The notes under the pieces are model-generated. The model did no database searches and was not told where the DNA came from. It saw only the letters and a program-made list of their open reading frames with translations. This document shows, piece by piece, positions 24,465 through 32,503 of a stretch of 47,720 nt of DNA. A program made the position numbers and the translations under genes. This stretch comes from Nocardia africana NBRC 100379 (GTDB lineage: Bacteria > Actinomycetota > Actinomycetes > Mycobacteriales > Mycobacteriaceae). The stretch covers positions 1 through 47,720 of the forward strand of contig NZ_BDAV01000027.1 in the NCBI RefSeq assembly GCF_001612635.1, read 5' to 3'. Numbering within the stretch: the stretch's first letter is position 1; every line of letters begins with the position of its first letter.

Positions 24465-24790
24465 GGCCAAGACCTCGCGTAGGCGAGGCGCACGTGTTCA
24501 TCGACGTAGCCGGCGGGCAGCACGGTGGTGGCGCCGGTTCTCGGCCGGTGCGTAGGTGTACGGCGGTGAGGCTGCCGTCGGGGTGGATGGCGGTGATGGT
24601 CCATCGGTAGCCGTTGTGCACCAATGGCTGTCGCCGAGACGGATGCGCGGGTTGTCGCGTCGGGTGTAGATAACATCCCCGACCGACGCACATTGTCCGT
24701 CGGAGACAACGACTTCCGCACCCACGGTGTGGTGGTGCGGGTGAGTCCGTCGTCGCGGGTGTTGAGTTCGGTGACGAGGTCTGGGATGGG
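24465..24790 (-). pseudogene. MobF (TrwC-like) relaxase/helicase fragment
   Basis: The order VTELNTRDDGLTRTTTPW, CASVGDVIYTRRDNPRIRLG, HNGYRWTITAIHPDGSLTAV and TTVLPAGYVDEHVRLAYA is read in three frames. It matches the late helicase part of actinobacterial MobF relaxases, which nick and unwind plasmids or integrative elements for conjugation. All catalytic domains are gone and several frameshifts are present. It shows that a conjugative element once lay in or passed through this region. Confidence 0.78.
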
Positions 24791-25147
24791 GGCGAGCCTC
24801 AGGTCATCAGGGCGGTGACGACGATGGCGTCGGCCCAGGCGTAGCGGCCCAGTCGCCAGGGCTGGACGCTAGCGCCGCCAGCGTCCAAACACAGAAGGCC
24901 GCATACCCCTCGTGCCGGGGTGGTGGGTGTCCTTTCTCGCGTAGTGGTGGCCGCGCGGGGTGGTTTCGATGAACTCGACGCGGCCATACACACCTACACG
25001 ACTACTCAGGACTCCGCAGTTCACAGAAGGAGAAGCCGATCGCGGCACCGATCGCGGCCCCGACCGGCGAGTGGTCGCTCGAAGCGATGGACGTGATGGG
25101 AGGAACCGGCCTCATCCTTGCCTGACATCGCCTTTCAGCCGGTCCGG
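24791..25147. other. no intact gene
   Basis: About 350 bp. On the reverse strand 24890-25000 reads GRVEFIETTPRGHHYARKD, which resembles tails of HNH/13E12-type or other mobile-element proteins but is too short to assign. The rest shows no coding signal. Confidence 0.35.
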
Positions 25148-26719
25148 TCAGGTCCGCGGCTTCAGTGCGACCTTGCGGATCTTGCCTGCCGGCGTCATCG
25201 GCAGACTGTCGACCACCTCGACCTGGTCGGGCACCTTGTACTTGGCCAGGGTGCGCCGACACCGCTCGAGCAGCATGTCGGGGTCGACCGCAGCACCGGG
25301 CGCGGGCACTACGAATGCGTACCCTGTCTCGCCGAAGGTTTCATCCGGCACCCCGATCACCGCGGACATCGCCACCGTCGGGTCTTCGGAGAGGACGTTC
25401 TCGACCTCCGCCGGGTAGACGTTGTATCCGCCGCGCACGTACATCTCTTTGCGGCGACCGAGCAGCTGGATGTGCCCGTCGGCGGACATCGATGCGATAT
25501 CGCCGGTCGCGAGCCAGCCGTCGGCGAGGAATGCCGCGGCCGATTCGACGGGCAGCCGCCAGTAGCCCGACGCCACACAACCGCCACGGACCTGCAGTTC
25601 ACCGGCTTGGCCCGGGGCGAGTGGAGTATTTCGGTCGTCGACGATGCGGCCCTCGAAGTCGCCGGTCAGAGTCCCGATGGTGTGGGCGACCGTCTCCAGA
25701 GAATCGCCCAGCGGCGAGATGACGCAGGCGCCCGACGTCTCGGACATGCCGTAGAGGTTTGCGATCCGGACGCCGTCGAATCTCGCCGCGACCTGCTCGG
25801 CGAGGGCCGGTTCCAGGTTCGACCCGCCGACCACGCACAAGCGCACACTCGACATGTCCGCTCCCCTAGCGGAGTCCGCGCCGAGGATCATCTTGTACAT
25901 GGTCGGAACGCCGACGAACATCGTCACGCTGACGTCGGCCATCGTCGCGACCACGAGGTCCGGATGGAACCGCGGCAGCAGCGCGATCGCGCCCCCGGTG
26001 ACAAGGGTCGAGCCCAGGGTGCAGGTCAGCCCCCCGACGTGGTTGAACGGCATGACGCCGAGAATCACATCAGCAGCCGACTGCTCGAACCGCTCCACTT
26101 GCGCGGCAGCCGAAGCGAGCAGGCTGGCATGAGTGATCGTGGCACCCTTGGGTGTGCCGGTCGTTCCTGAGGTGTAGAGGATCACCGCCGGATCCGTGGG
26201 CCGGACAGCCTCGGCGGCGCGGGAAAGGAGCAGGGGTTCGGGCTCGGTGGCTGTGAGGTCCGCCCACTGTTGCCGGCCCGGAGCCTGGTCACCGCCGAGG
26301 AAGAACAGGTGCTCGACCGTCGGGATGTCGGGGCGGAGCTGGTCGAGAAAGGGCCCGAACTCGAACCCGTTCGACTCCGCGTCGCAGACCAGGGCACGCG
26401 CCCCGGATTGGGTGAGCATGTAGGTGAACTCGCGTTCACGGTAGACGACGTTGAGGGTGACCAGCACCGCCCCGATCTTCACCGCAGCGAGGTAGGCGAC
26501 GATCCAGTCGGGCGAGTTCGTCGCGGCGATCGCGATGCGGTCACCGTGGCCCAGACCCAGGCGCAACCAACCAGTGGCGAGACGGTCCGACCTCTCATCG
26601 ATCTCGGCATAACTGATTGCCTCACCACCGAAGTGGACGAACGTCGACCCGGGCGCTGCCGCAACCCGAGCAGCGAGCGTCGCGGGAATCGTCGACCCGT
26701 TACCAATTCCGTTGTCCAT
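25148..26719 (-). CDS. AMP-dependent acyl-CoA synthetase/ligase (FadD-like)
   Basis: A 523-aa adenylate-forming acyl-CoA ligase. The P-loop-like YTSGTTGTPKGA is near residue 180, the LYGMSET adenine-binding motif near 320, GWLATGDIAS near 400, GRRKEMYVRGGYNVYP (A8 hinge, near 425), and the catalytic Lys in MTPAGKIRKVAL near the end. It activates a carboxylic acid with ATP and CoA; chain or ring type is not predictable. ATG 26719 is preferred over TTG 26722. It stands alone amid gene fragments, with a long palindrome (26820-26861) 100 bp upstream that may be its operator. Confidence 0.92.
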   Translation of the reverse strand: MDNGIGNGSTIPATLAARVAAAPGSTFVHFGGEAISYAEIDERSDRLATGWLRLGLGHGDRIAIAATNSPDWIVAYLAAVKIGAVLVTLNVVYREREFTYMLTQSGARALVCDAESNGFEFGPFLDQLRPDIPTVEHLFFLGGDQAPGRQQWADLTATEPEPLLLSRAAEAVRPTDPAVILYTSGTTGTPKGATITHASLLASAAAQVERFEQSAADVILGVMPFNHVGGLTCTLGSTLVTGGAIALLPRFHPDLVVATMADVSVTMFVGVPTMYKMILGADSARGADMSSVRLCVVGGSNLEPALAEQVAARFDGVRIANLYGMSETSGACVISPLGDSLETVAHTIGTLTGDFEGRIVDDRNTPLAPGQAGELQVRGGCVASGYWRLPVESAAAFLADGWLATGDIASMSADGHIQLLGRRKEMYVRGGYNVYPAEVENVLSEDPTVAMSAVIGVPDETFGETGYAFVVPAPGAAVDPDMLLERCRRTLAKYKVPDQVEVVDSLPMTPAGKIRKVALKPRT

Positions 26720-26819
26720 CAAGCATTCCGATCATTCGGGGCAGCGTCGCACGACCACCAGAGACGCAGGCGCCGTGACGGCAGTCACATCCAGCAATCC
26801 TGCGTCACCATAAGCCAGT

Positions 26820-26861
26820 CCACCCAACAAAGCAAGCATGCTTGCTTGTTTTGTTGGGTGG
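26820..26861. promoter_or_regulatory. long nested palindrome upstream of acyl-CoA ligase
   Basis: 12-bp outer arms (CCACCCAACAAA, 26820-26831, pairing with 26850-26861) enclose a perfect 14-bp palindrome GCAAGCATGCTTGC (26832-26845). The inner core resembles TetR-type operators of lipid-metabolism genes; the whole could also fold as a hairpin. It lies 101 bp before the ligase start and at the break point of the KdpD fragment. Confidence 0.6.
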
Positions 26862-27195
26862 AAAACGCTCGCGGCCCGGGTGGTCCGGAGAGAGCCAGTT
26901 CATCGACCGGCACCACCTGCAGATTGCGGGCCGGCACCGCGTCCAGGTCCATCTCGCGCAGCGCGCCGTTGTGATAGGGAACCGTCCGTTGCGGGACCGT
27001 CGCCAAACCCTCGGCGAGCCGCAGGATGGGGCGCCGCCCGTGCGATTCCACTACGCCGATGACGCGGTCGACGCCTCGATCGGCTTGGCGGTGGGCCTCC
27101 GAGAGCATCGCGTAGGTCTTGCCGCCCCCCGGCGCGGCACCCAAGTACACCCGCAGTCGTCCCCGCGTCACCGTAGGCCTCCGAACATTCGACAC
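26862..27195 (-). pseudogene. KdpD sensor kinase, N-terminal fragment
   Basis: From GTG 27195 the reverse strand reads VTRGRLRVYLGAAPGGGKTY, then AMLSEAHRQADRGVDRVIG, REMDLDAVPARNLQVVPVDE and LALSGPPG. This is the N-terminal KdpD domain, with Walker A (GAAPGGGKT) and the EMDLDAV...VDELA block, of the potassium-sensing histidine kinase. Intact KdpD has ~850 residues; only ~110 remain, and the sequence ends where the palindrome at 26820-26861 begins. No kdpABC or kdpE lies nearby. Confidence 0.88.
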
Positions 27196-27324
27196 CGTGT
27201 TGCGTTCAGGTTCACAGGAACCGTGCAGGACAGAACAGCGCCCGACGTCGCCACAGTCGATGACCTTGGCCACTTCATCACGGCTATGCCTCGGTTCTAC
27301 CGTGACACACGCAGCCGACGCAGC

Positions 27325-27519
27325 GAGCTCGTCGCACGAGCGTGAGCACCCCCAGTGACAGGGCGAGTGTGGGCAGCCTGGGTGCGGCGGGTGGTGCGAG
27401 TTCCTCGAACCACCCGAGCGGGGTCACCCAGCGCATCCACCCGACTCCGTTGCCGGTGTCAGCGGCGGTCTCGGGTGTCGGCGTCGAATCGGTGTGAGTG
27501 CAGGGCTCCGGCCTGTCTG
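27325..27519 (-). pseudogene. ABC exporter permease fragment
   Basis: The reverse strand reads TGNGVGWMRWVTPLGWFEEL, then APPAAPRLPTLALSLGVL. This resembles the 'W.RW.SPLGW.EEL.P....RP' segment in the middle of polyketide-antibiotic ABC permeases, the family of the intact gene at 15787. No more of the protein is present. Short and by eye, so only moderately sure. Confidence 0.45.
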
Positions 27520-28230
27520 TCAGCGGGTTGTCGCTGATGCGTTGCGGATCCAGCTGCGGAATTCGATTGCCAGGTGTTGGCAGTGCCCCTCGATCATCGA
27601 GTCCGGGGCGGCAGAGGGGTAAATGACTCGGACCACGACATCGGCGCCGGTGTCGGTGTCGCGCGCTTGGTGGAGGCAGTATGCGAAGGGTGTTTCGTCG
27701 TCGAGGCAGAGTAGGGCGTTCATCAGTGTTATCGGGTAGGACGCGTCGAGGTACGCGCTGACCGCCGTGGGGAGTTCGTCGGCCACCGAGACCTTGAATC
27801 GGGTGAGGTGGCCGCCGATCGTCTCCACCATGCCGCCCGTGTACGCGGGGGGCTCGACGTAGTGCTCGGGGTGGGCGTTGAGAAGCAGCGCTTTGTCCTG
27901 GAAGCGGCCTGTGCCGGCCTGCGCCTTGAACCAGTCGGCCAAGCCGGTGCCGCTGAGTCCGTGGATGGTGAATGCGGTGCGCGACTGCCGGTAGGTGCCG
28001 CCCGAGGATGCTATGAGCTGCTTGTGGTACCTGTCGCCGGCGTCGATCTGCTCGGCGAGGAGGTTCATCATCGCCTGGCCGGCGGCCACGCTCTTCAAGT
28101 TTCGGAGGGCGCGGCGGGCGGCGTCGAGCTCCCAGCGATCGACCTCGGCCTCATTGAAAGTTCGACCCATCGTGTGGACATCGAGCGTCACCGGGGACGG
28201 CTGCTCTACATCGGTATCGGCGTTCACGGG
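27520..28230 (-). CDS. unrecognised 236-aa soluble protein, divergent from TetR
   Basis: I do not recognise this family. The start is GTG 28230, behind GAAGGGA. The N-terminal third is helical and charged (EAEVDRWELDAARRALRNLK), the middle has a possible beta-rich part (HGLSGTGLADWFKAQAGTG, then LNAHPEHYVEPPAYTGG and HLTRFKVSVADELPTAV), and it ends LAIEFRSWIRNASA. There is no signal peptide or membrane segment. Two cysteines fall in LLCLDDETPFAYCLHQ. It is divergent from a TetR gene whose palindromic operator lies in the 115-bp gap, so it is probably the regulated target, an enzyme or binding protein induced by a small ligand (inference). Confidence 0.75.
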   Translation of the reverse strand, partial: PVNADTDVEQPSPVTLDVHTMGRTFNEAEVDRWELDAARRALRNLKSVAAGQAMMNLLAEQIDAGDRYHKQLIASSGGTYRQSRTAFTIHGLSGTGLADWFKAQAGTGRFQDKALLLNAHPEHYVEPPAYTGGMVETIGGHLTRFKVSVADELPTAVSAYLDASYPITLMNALLCLDDETPFAYCLHQARDTDTGADVVVRVIYPSAAPDSMIEGHCQHLAIEFRSWIRNASATTR

Positions 28231-28333
28231 TTGTTTCCCTTCGTCAGGAGAGGCGCGGCCATTTTTCGGGCGCGGCGGAAGACCGCGCGGATGTACAGGC
28301 GGTGAGCGTCTGGCGCGAGCCCGGATACCAACA

Positions 28334-28353
28334 TAAGATGCAACCATGCATCT
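28334..28353. promoter_or_regulatory. TetR operator overlapping the regulator's start codon
   Basis: AAGATGCA (28334-28341) and TGCATCTT (28346-28353) form an inverted repeat with a 4-base centre. Its right arm contains the ATG and second codon of the TetR gene. Binding here would block initiation and autoregulate the gene. Confidence 0.65.
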
Positions 28354-28942
28354 TGCAAGAGCGCACGTTGGGCCTCGCCGACGACGGCGCGGTACAGAAC
28401 TACGGGTTGCGCTCTTGGACGCCGCCTGGGATGAGTTGATGGAGCGCGGATATGCGGCGCTGACCTTCGCTGCGGTCGCCGAACGGGCGGGCACCAGCCG
28501 GCCGGTCGTCAATCGGCACTGGGCGGCCAAGGACCTCCTGGTCCGCGACGCCATCGTTCATGCGAGCGAGAAGTTCCCTCTCACCGACCCCGCCACAGGA
28601 TCGTTGCGTGAGGACACCATCGCTCTGCTCGAACAGCTCAACGGCGCCTTCACCGCATTCGCCGCAGCGATGACGGCGCAACTGGCCGCCTACTTCGAGG
28701 AAACGAAAACAACACCGAGTGAACTGCGCGCCTCGCTGGTGGAAGCACGGTGGGAGCTGATCGAGTCGGTTACTCAGCGAGCTGTTGCGCGCGGAGAGGT
28801 CGACGGCGCGAAACTCACTCCACGCATCGAACGGCTGCCCTACGACCTGCTGCGGCACCAAGTGCTGATGGACTTGAAACCGATGCCGTTAGAACACATT
28901 CAGGAGATCGTCGATACGATTTACCTCCCCCTGATCACCTGA
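28346..28942 (+). CDS. TetR family transcriptional regulator
   Basis: A 198-aa TetR regulator with the DNA-binding domain at about residues 20-65 (LRVALLDAAWDELMERGYAA, then FAAVAERAGTSRPVVNRHW) and a helical ligand domain. The ATG at 28346 lacks a ribosome-binding site and lies inside a palindrome, so the mRNA may be leaderless. It probably represses itself and the divergent unknown gene at 27520. It is convergent with the F420-dependent glucose-6-phosphate dehydrogenase at 29242, across 299 bp in which I see nothing further. Confidence 0.9.
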   Translation: MHLARAHVGPRRRRRGTELRVALLDAAWDELMERGYAALTFAAVAERAGTSRPVVNRHWAAKDLLVRDAIVHASEKFPLTDPATGSLREDTIALLEQLNGAFTAFAAAMTAQLAAYFEETKTTPSELRASLVEARWELIESVTQRAVARGEVDGAKLTPRIERLPYDLLRHQVLMDLKPMPLEHIQEIVDTIYLPLIT

Positions 28943-29241
28943 CAGGAGTATCGGCTCCACGGTGGATACGAGAACGTCCTCTTCGGCATCCACTGCGAAG
29001 GATCTTGGCCTCGTGAGGCGGTCGCACCTCTCGTATGAGCGGGACGAAGACCTCACGAGAGCGTCGGGCGGCCGGCCGCAGTAGACAAGTGTGTCGTAAC
29101 AAGTGGGAGCCGCGAGCAACTCCGCCGAATCCGCACCTCGGCGCCGAGCGGCAACTGCTGCGTCGCCGCCATTCGACGGGGCACTGTCTCGCGCGCCGCA
29201 CCGCCGATGACGAGGTTCGCGCATGCTCGCTACGCTGCCCG

Positions 29242-30258
29242 TCACTGGCTCAGCCGACGCAGCCGCGGCGCGAGATCGGACTCGAACAGGTCGAGGAAGC
29301 GCCGTTGATCATGACCAGGCGCGTGGAATACGAGATGGTTGAAGCCCGCATCGACGTAGGCCTTGACTTGCTCGACGGCATCATCGGGGTCGGAGGTGAC
29401 GATCCAGCGCCGGGCGACTTGGTCGATCGGGAGCGCGTCGGCAGCTGCTTCCATCTCTATAGGGTCGGAGATACTGTGTTTCTGCTCAGGAGTAAGAGAC
29501 AAAGGCGCCCAGAACCGAGTGTTTTCCAATGCCGCTGCCGGGTCGGGATCGTAGCTGATCTTTATTTCGATCATCCTGTCGATACTCGATGCGTCGCGTC
29601 CGACTCCGGCTGCGCCTTCGTCGACGGCCGGCAATAGCTTTTCGGTGTACAGAGCCATCCCTTTACCTGAGGTGCAAATGAACCCATCGCCCTCTCGGCC
29701 TACGTATCTCGCCATGAGTGGACCGCCGGCAGCGATGTAGATCGGGATGCCCTGATCTGGTACGTCGTAGATCGACGCGCCGTGGGCGCTGTAGTACTCC
29801 CCGTTGAAGTCGACCCGGTGACCGAGCCAAAGTTCGCGCATCAGGCGGACAGATTCGCGCAACCTCGCGAAGCGTTCCTTGAATTCTGGCCAATCACCGC
29901 CAAAACCTGTGGCGATCTCGTTGAGGGCTTCCCCGCTACCGACGCCCAGCATGATGCGTCCGGGGTACAGACAGCCCATCGTGGCGAAGGCTTGTGCGAT
30001 AACCGCGGGGTTGTATCGGAATGTCGGTGTCAGCACGGATGTGCCGAGTTGAATGTGTTCGGTGCGCTCGCCCACAGCAATCATCCAAGCGAGCGAAAAG
30101 GGAGCATGACCATCTCGATGACGCCAAGGCTGGAAGTGGTCACTAACCACGGCAGAGTCAGCACCACGGTGCTCCGCGTAGACGGCGAGCTCTACCAGTT
30201 CACGCGCACCGAACTGTTCCGCAGAGGCTTTGTATCCGAACTTGAGTTGTGCACGCAT
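29242..30258 (-). CDS. fgd1: F420-dependent glucose-6-phosphate dehydrogenase
   Basis: A 338-aa LLM-fold (TIM-barrel) enzyme that oxidises glucose 6-phosphate to 6-phosphogluconolactone while reducing cofactor F420. From memory it is very close to mycobacterial FGD1 along its whole length: LKFGYKASAEQF at the N-terminus, SDHFQPWRHRDGHAPFS with His catalytic region near 40, GTSVLTPTFRYNPAVIAQAF near 75, GVGSGEALNE near 107, and KISYDPDPAAALENTRFWAP. ATG 30258 has a GAAAGG site; M. tuberculosis FGD1 is 336 aa. It is divergent from an operon led by an LLM oxidoreductase, suggesting that it supplies reduced F420 for that pathway. A duplicate beyond a housekeeping copy is possible but cannot be seen here. 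Confidence 0.92.
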   Translation of the reverse strand: MRAQLKFGYKASAEQFGARELVELAVYAEHRGADSAVVSDHFQPWRHRDGHAPFSLAWMIAVGERTEHIQLGTSVLTPTFRYNPAVIAQAFATMGCLYPGRIMLGVGSGEALNEIATGFGGDWPEFKERFARLRESVRLMRELWLGHRVDFNGEYYSAHGASIYDVPDQGIPIYIAAGGPLMARYVGREGDGFICTSGKGMALYTEKLLPAVDEGAAGVGRDASSIDRMIEIKISYDPDPAAALENTRFWAPLSLTPEQKHSISDPIEMEAAADALPIDQVARRWIVTSDPDDAVEQVKAYVDAGFNHLVFHAPGHDQRRFLDLFESDLAPRLRRLSQ

Positions 30259-30948
30259 ATTGTGCCTTTCACCTTTGAAATCTGAAATCTGCAATGGAAC
30301 CGCCGAAACTGATGTGCAGGACGATCCGTGCCTTCGGGCACCATTCTGACGATTCTGCCGATCGCTGTCAGACGTAGTTGTTCATATGGAAGATCGGCAA
30401 ACGAAGAATTTTCGGGAACGTCGGTTTGTCAGTAGACGTCGACCTACTTCACCGTGCGGACACATGTGGCGAAACGCCCAGTTCCGCCGATCTGGGTGGA
30501 TCGGATACAGGGAACCTACCTCCTCTGACGGCCGCTGCCAAAACGTCTCGACGTGCAGACGGTGTCCTTGCGATGTGCATCTTGCCGTGCCGAGGACACG
30601 AGATCCGCCGTCTGGGCACTATGCACATGACACCGGTAAAGATGTGAAGAAGCCACAGTGCCAAAGGCGTGACCGATGACATACATTGCATAGACCGAAG
30701 CCGAGATAGGCACCGGCGCAGAATATAGACAGACCGATTGAGAGCCTGTGCGTGGAATTACTGCGTATCGGGGTCTAGCCCCGCAATGAGTCGCAAATCA
30801 GCCTCCACTGATTTGTACGCGGATGCCTCGCTGCTGGGCAGCGGTCGAGATGGTGACACTGCAGCCTTCTGCGGTCGCGTCTTGCCATTTCGAGGTGAAC
30901 ACAAGCCGGCGTCGATCGCGGCCAATGCATCAGACCTAAGGACACATT
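30259..30948. promoter_or_regulatory. 690-bp divergent control region of fgd1 and the F420/DUF917 operon
   Basis: A long non-coding gap, visibly less GC-rich than its flanks. It holds two clean inverted repeats: CGGGG-TCTAG-CCCCG at 30769-30783 and CAAATCAG-CCTCCA-CTGATTTG at 30794-30815. The latter is a likely regulator site. Open frames inside (e.g. the reverse strand at 30450-30690, with a short hydrophobic stretch) show no family features and are not called. Confidence 0.5.
30794..30815. promoter_or_regulatory. 8-bp-arm inverted repeat, candidate PucR-type operator
   Basis: CAAATCAG and CTGATTTG are perfect arms around a 6-base spacer, 134 bp upstream of the LLM gene. It is the strongest symmetric site in the divergent region and a plausible binding site for the PucR regulator encoded at the operon's end. 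Confidence 0.55.
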
Positions 30949-31944
30949 ATGGCACTTTCCGGTGGCGAACGAATCGGACTGCTCATTGCCAGCGGTACTG
31001 CACCCGAAGATATCGCGGAAATCGCGCGAAGCTCGGAACGAATGGGGTTCCACGAACTGTGGCTACCGGAAGATTACTTCTTCATAGGCGGTGTCGCGGG
31101 TGCGGCGATCGCGCTGGGTGCGACGGAGCGGATTCCCGTCGGGATCGGCGTGGTTGCATCGACCGTGCGTCACCCGGCGGTGACTGCCATGGAGATCGCG
31201 ACGCTGGCACGCGCCTTCCCGAATAGAATCATGCCCGGCATCGGCCACGGCATCCCCGCGTGGATCGGCCAGATGGGCTTGACGCCACGCTCGCCGATGG
31301 CTGCCCTCCGCGAGTCGCTGACCTCGATTCGCGCGCTCCTCGGTGGACAGTCGGTGTCTGTGGAGGGCAAGGCATTCACCTTCCGTGATGTCTCGCTTGC
31401 CCATTCTGCGGAATCGCATGTTCCCTTGTACACGGGCGTGCTCGGTGATAAGGGAATTGCGCTCACTGGTGAACTTGCCGACGGTCTTCTGGTCAGCGCT
31501 CTATCGCCGGTGGAGTACGTGGCCAGCGCTAGGGTCAAACTGGATTCTGCGGCTGCAGCGGCGGGCCGCGAAAAGCGGCTCGGGGTGTCGGTTCTGTTGC
31601 TGGCGAACTTGACCGATGATGATTCCAAAGTTCCTGCGTTGCGGCAGGAAATGCGTGAGCTCCTCGCCTTCTATATCGCAGCGACCGGCCCCTGCGCACT
31701 CTTCGGCGCGATCGGCGCGAACGACCAGATCGGCGACATGTTGTCCCGTGGCGGGGCGGAGGTGGTTGCCGCAGAGATGCCAGAGTCGTGGATCGATGCC
31801 TTTGCGCTGGTCGGATCTCCGGCTGATTGTCGCGCCAGGATGACTCAGTACTTCGCTGCGGGAGCGGATTCTGTCGTCGTCTCGCCTGTGCCCGCCGGCA
31901 GTGCCGGAAGGACTCTATCCGTCCTCGAGCAGATGCTCCACTGA
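30949..31944 (+). CDS. LLM class oxidoreductase, probably F420-dependent (MER-like)
   Basis: A 331-aa luciferase-like TIM-barrel protein (GERIGLLIASGTAPEDIAEI, then GFHELWLPEDYFF, PVGIGVVASTVRHPAVTAME and FPNRIMPGIGHGIPAWIGQM). Its layout resembles methylenetetrahydromethanopterin reductase-like F420 enzymes more than FMN monooxygenases, although F420 and FMN cannot be firmly separated by eye. A role as hydride transferase to an unsaturated or nitro/heterocyclic substrate is inferred from the divergent fgd1. It is the first gene of the operon. The region just before the ATG (CTAAGGACACATT) has an AAGGA ribosome-binding site. Confidence 0.88.
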   Translation: MALSGGERIGLLIASGTAPEDIAEIARSSERMGFHELWLPEDYFFIGGVAGAAIALGATERIPVGIGVVASTVRHPAVTAMEIATLARAFPNRIMPGIGHGIPAWIGQMGLTPRSPMAALRESLTSIRALLGGQSVSVEGKAFTFRDVSLAHSAESHVPLYTGVLGDKGIALTGELADGLLVSALSPVEYVASARVKLDSAAAAAGREKRLGVSVLLLANLTDDDSKVPALRQEMRELLAFYIAATGPCALFGAIGANDQIGDMLSRGGAEVVAAEMPESWIDAFALVGSPADCRARMTQYFAAGADSVVVSPVPAGSAGRTLSVLEQMLH

Positions 31945-32038
31945 ACGCAAACAGCGGGAAGGTTTCTGCAGCATCGTTCAGTTTGTTGACATCCGCATAT
32001 TGATACTGCAACAGCATCAGATAAAAAGGAGAAAATAA

Positions 32039-32503
32039 ATGGCTACTGCAATCAGCGACACAAAAGAGATCGAGGCCGTTCACGCGGAGTGGTTCGCCGC
32101 CAATATCGGGCTGCAGATCGACAAGATGATCGGGCAGTTCCCCGAAGGAGACGCGTACCTTCAGTACAACCTCAACGGACTGACCTATCGCGGCGCGCAT
32201 GACAAAGCGAAGCTCTGGGCCGGACTCAAGCGTGTCGGAAGCAACATTACATCGATCGAGGAATCCGGCCCTGTTGTCGTCAACGTAGCCGGAGACATCG
32301 CCTGGATTGCGGGCGAGGCGATCGCCCAGATCGTGCTGCCGTCGCCGACTGGTGCCCTCGGCGACACGAGCGTAGTGCCATTCCGATACACGGAGATCTA
32401 CCGGAAAGACGACAACGCCGGCAACCCGCGCTGGACGATCTGGCACATGCACTGCAGCCCATCCGCTCCCGAGGACAGCACGCCCAAGTACGGAGACGAA
32501 TGA
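32039..32503 (+). CDS. SnoaL/NTF2-like protein
   Basis: A 154-aa NTF2-fold protein (SnoaL_3 type): an N-terminal helix IEAVHAEWFAANIG, then FPEGDAYLQYNLNGLTYRG, then beta strands ending FRYTEIYRKDDNAG..WTIWHMHCS. The start has a strong AAAAGGAG site in an unusually AT-rich leader (31975-32038). Such proteins act as isomerases, cyclases or dehydratases or as binding proteins. It sits 94 bp after the LLM gene and overlaps the alpha/beta hydrolase by ATGA, so it belongs to the operon. The high expression signal suggests an abundant product. Confidence 0.85.
   Translation: MATAISDTKEIEAVHAEWFAANIGLQIDKMIGQFPEGDAYLQYNLNGLTYRGAHDKAKLWAGLKRVGSNITSIEESGPVVVNVAGDIAWIAGEAIAQIVLPSPTGALGDTSVVPFRYTEIYRKDDNAGNPRWTIWHMHCSPSAPEDSTPKYGDE

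Noticed and set aside
28943..29241. small genes between TetR and fgd1
   Set aside because: Frames on both strands are Arg/Ser-rich and lack starts with ribosome-binding sites; nothing called.
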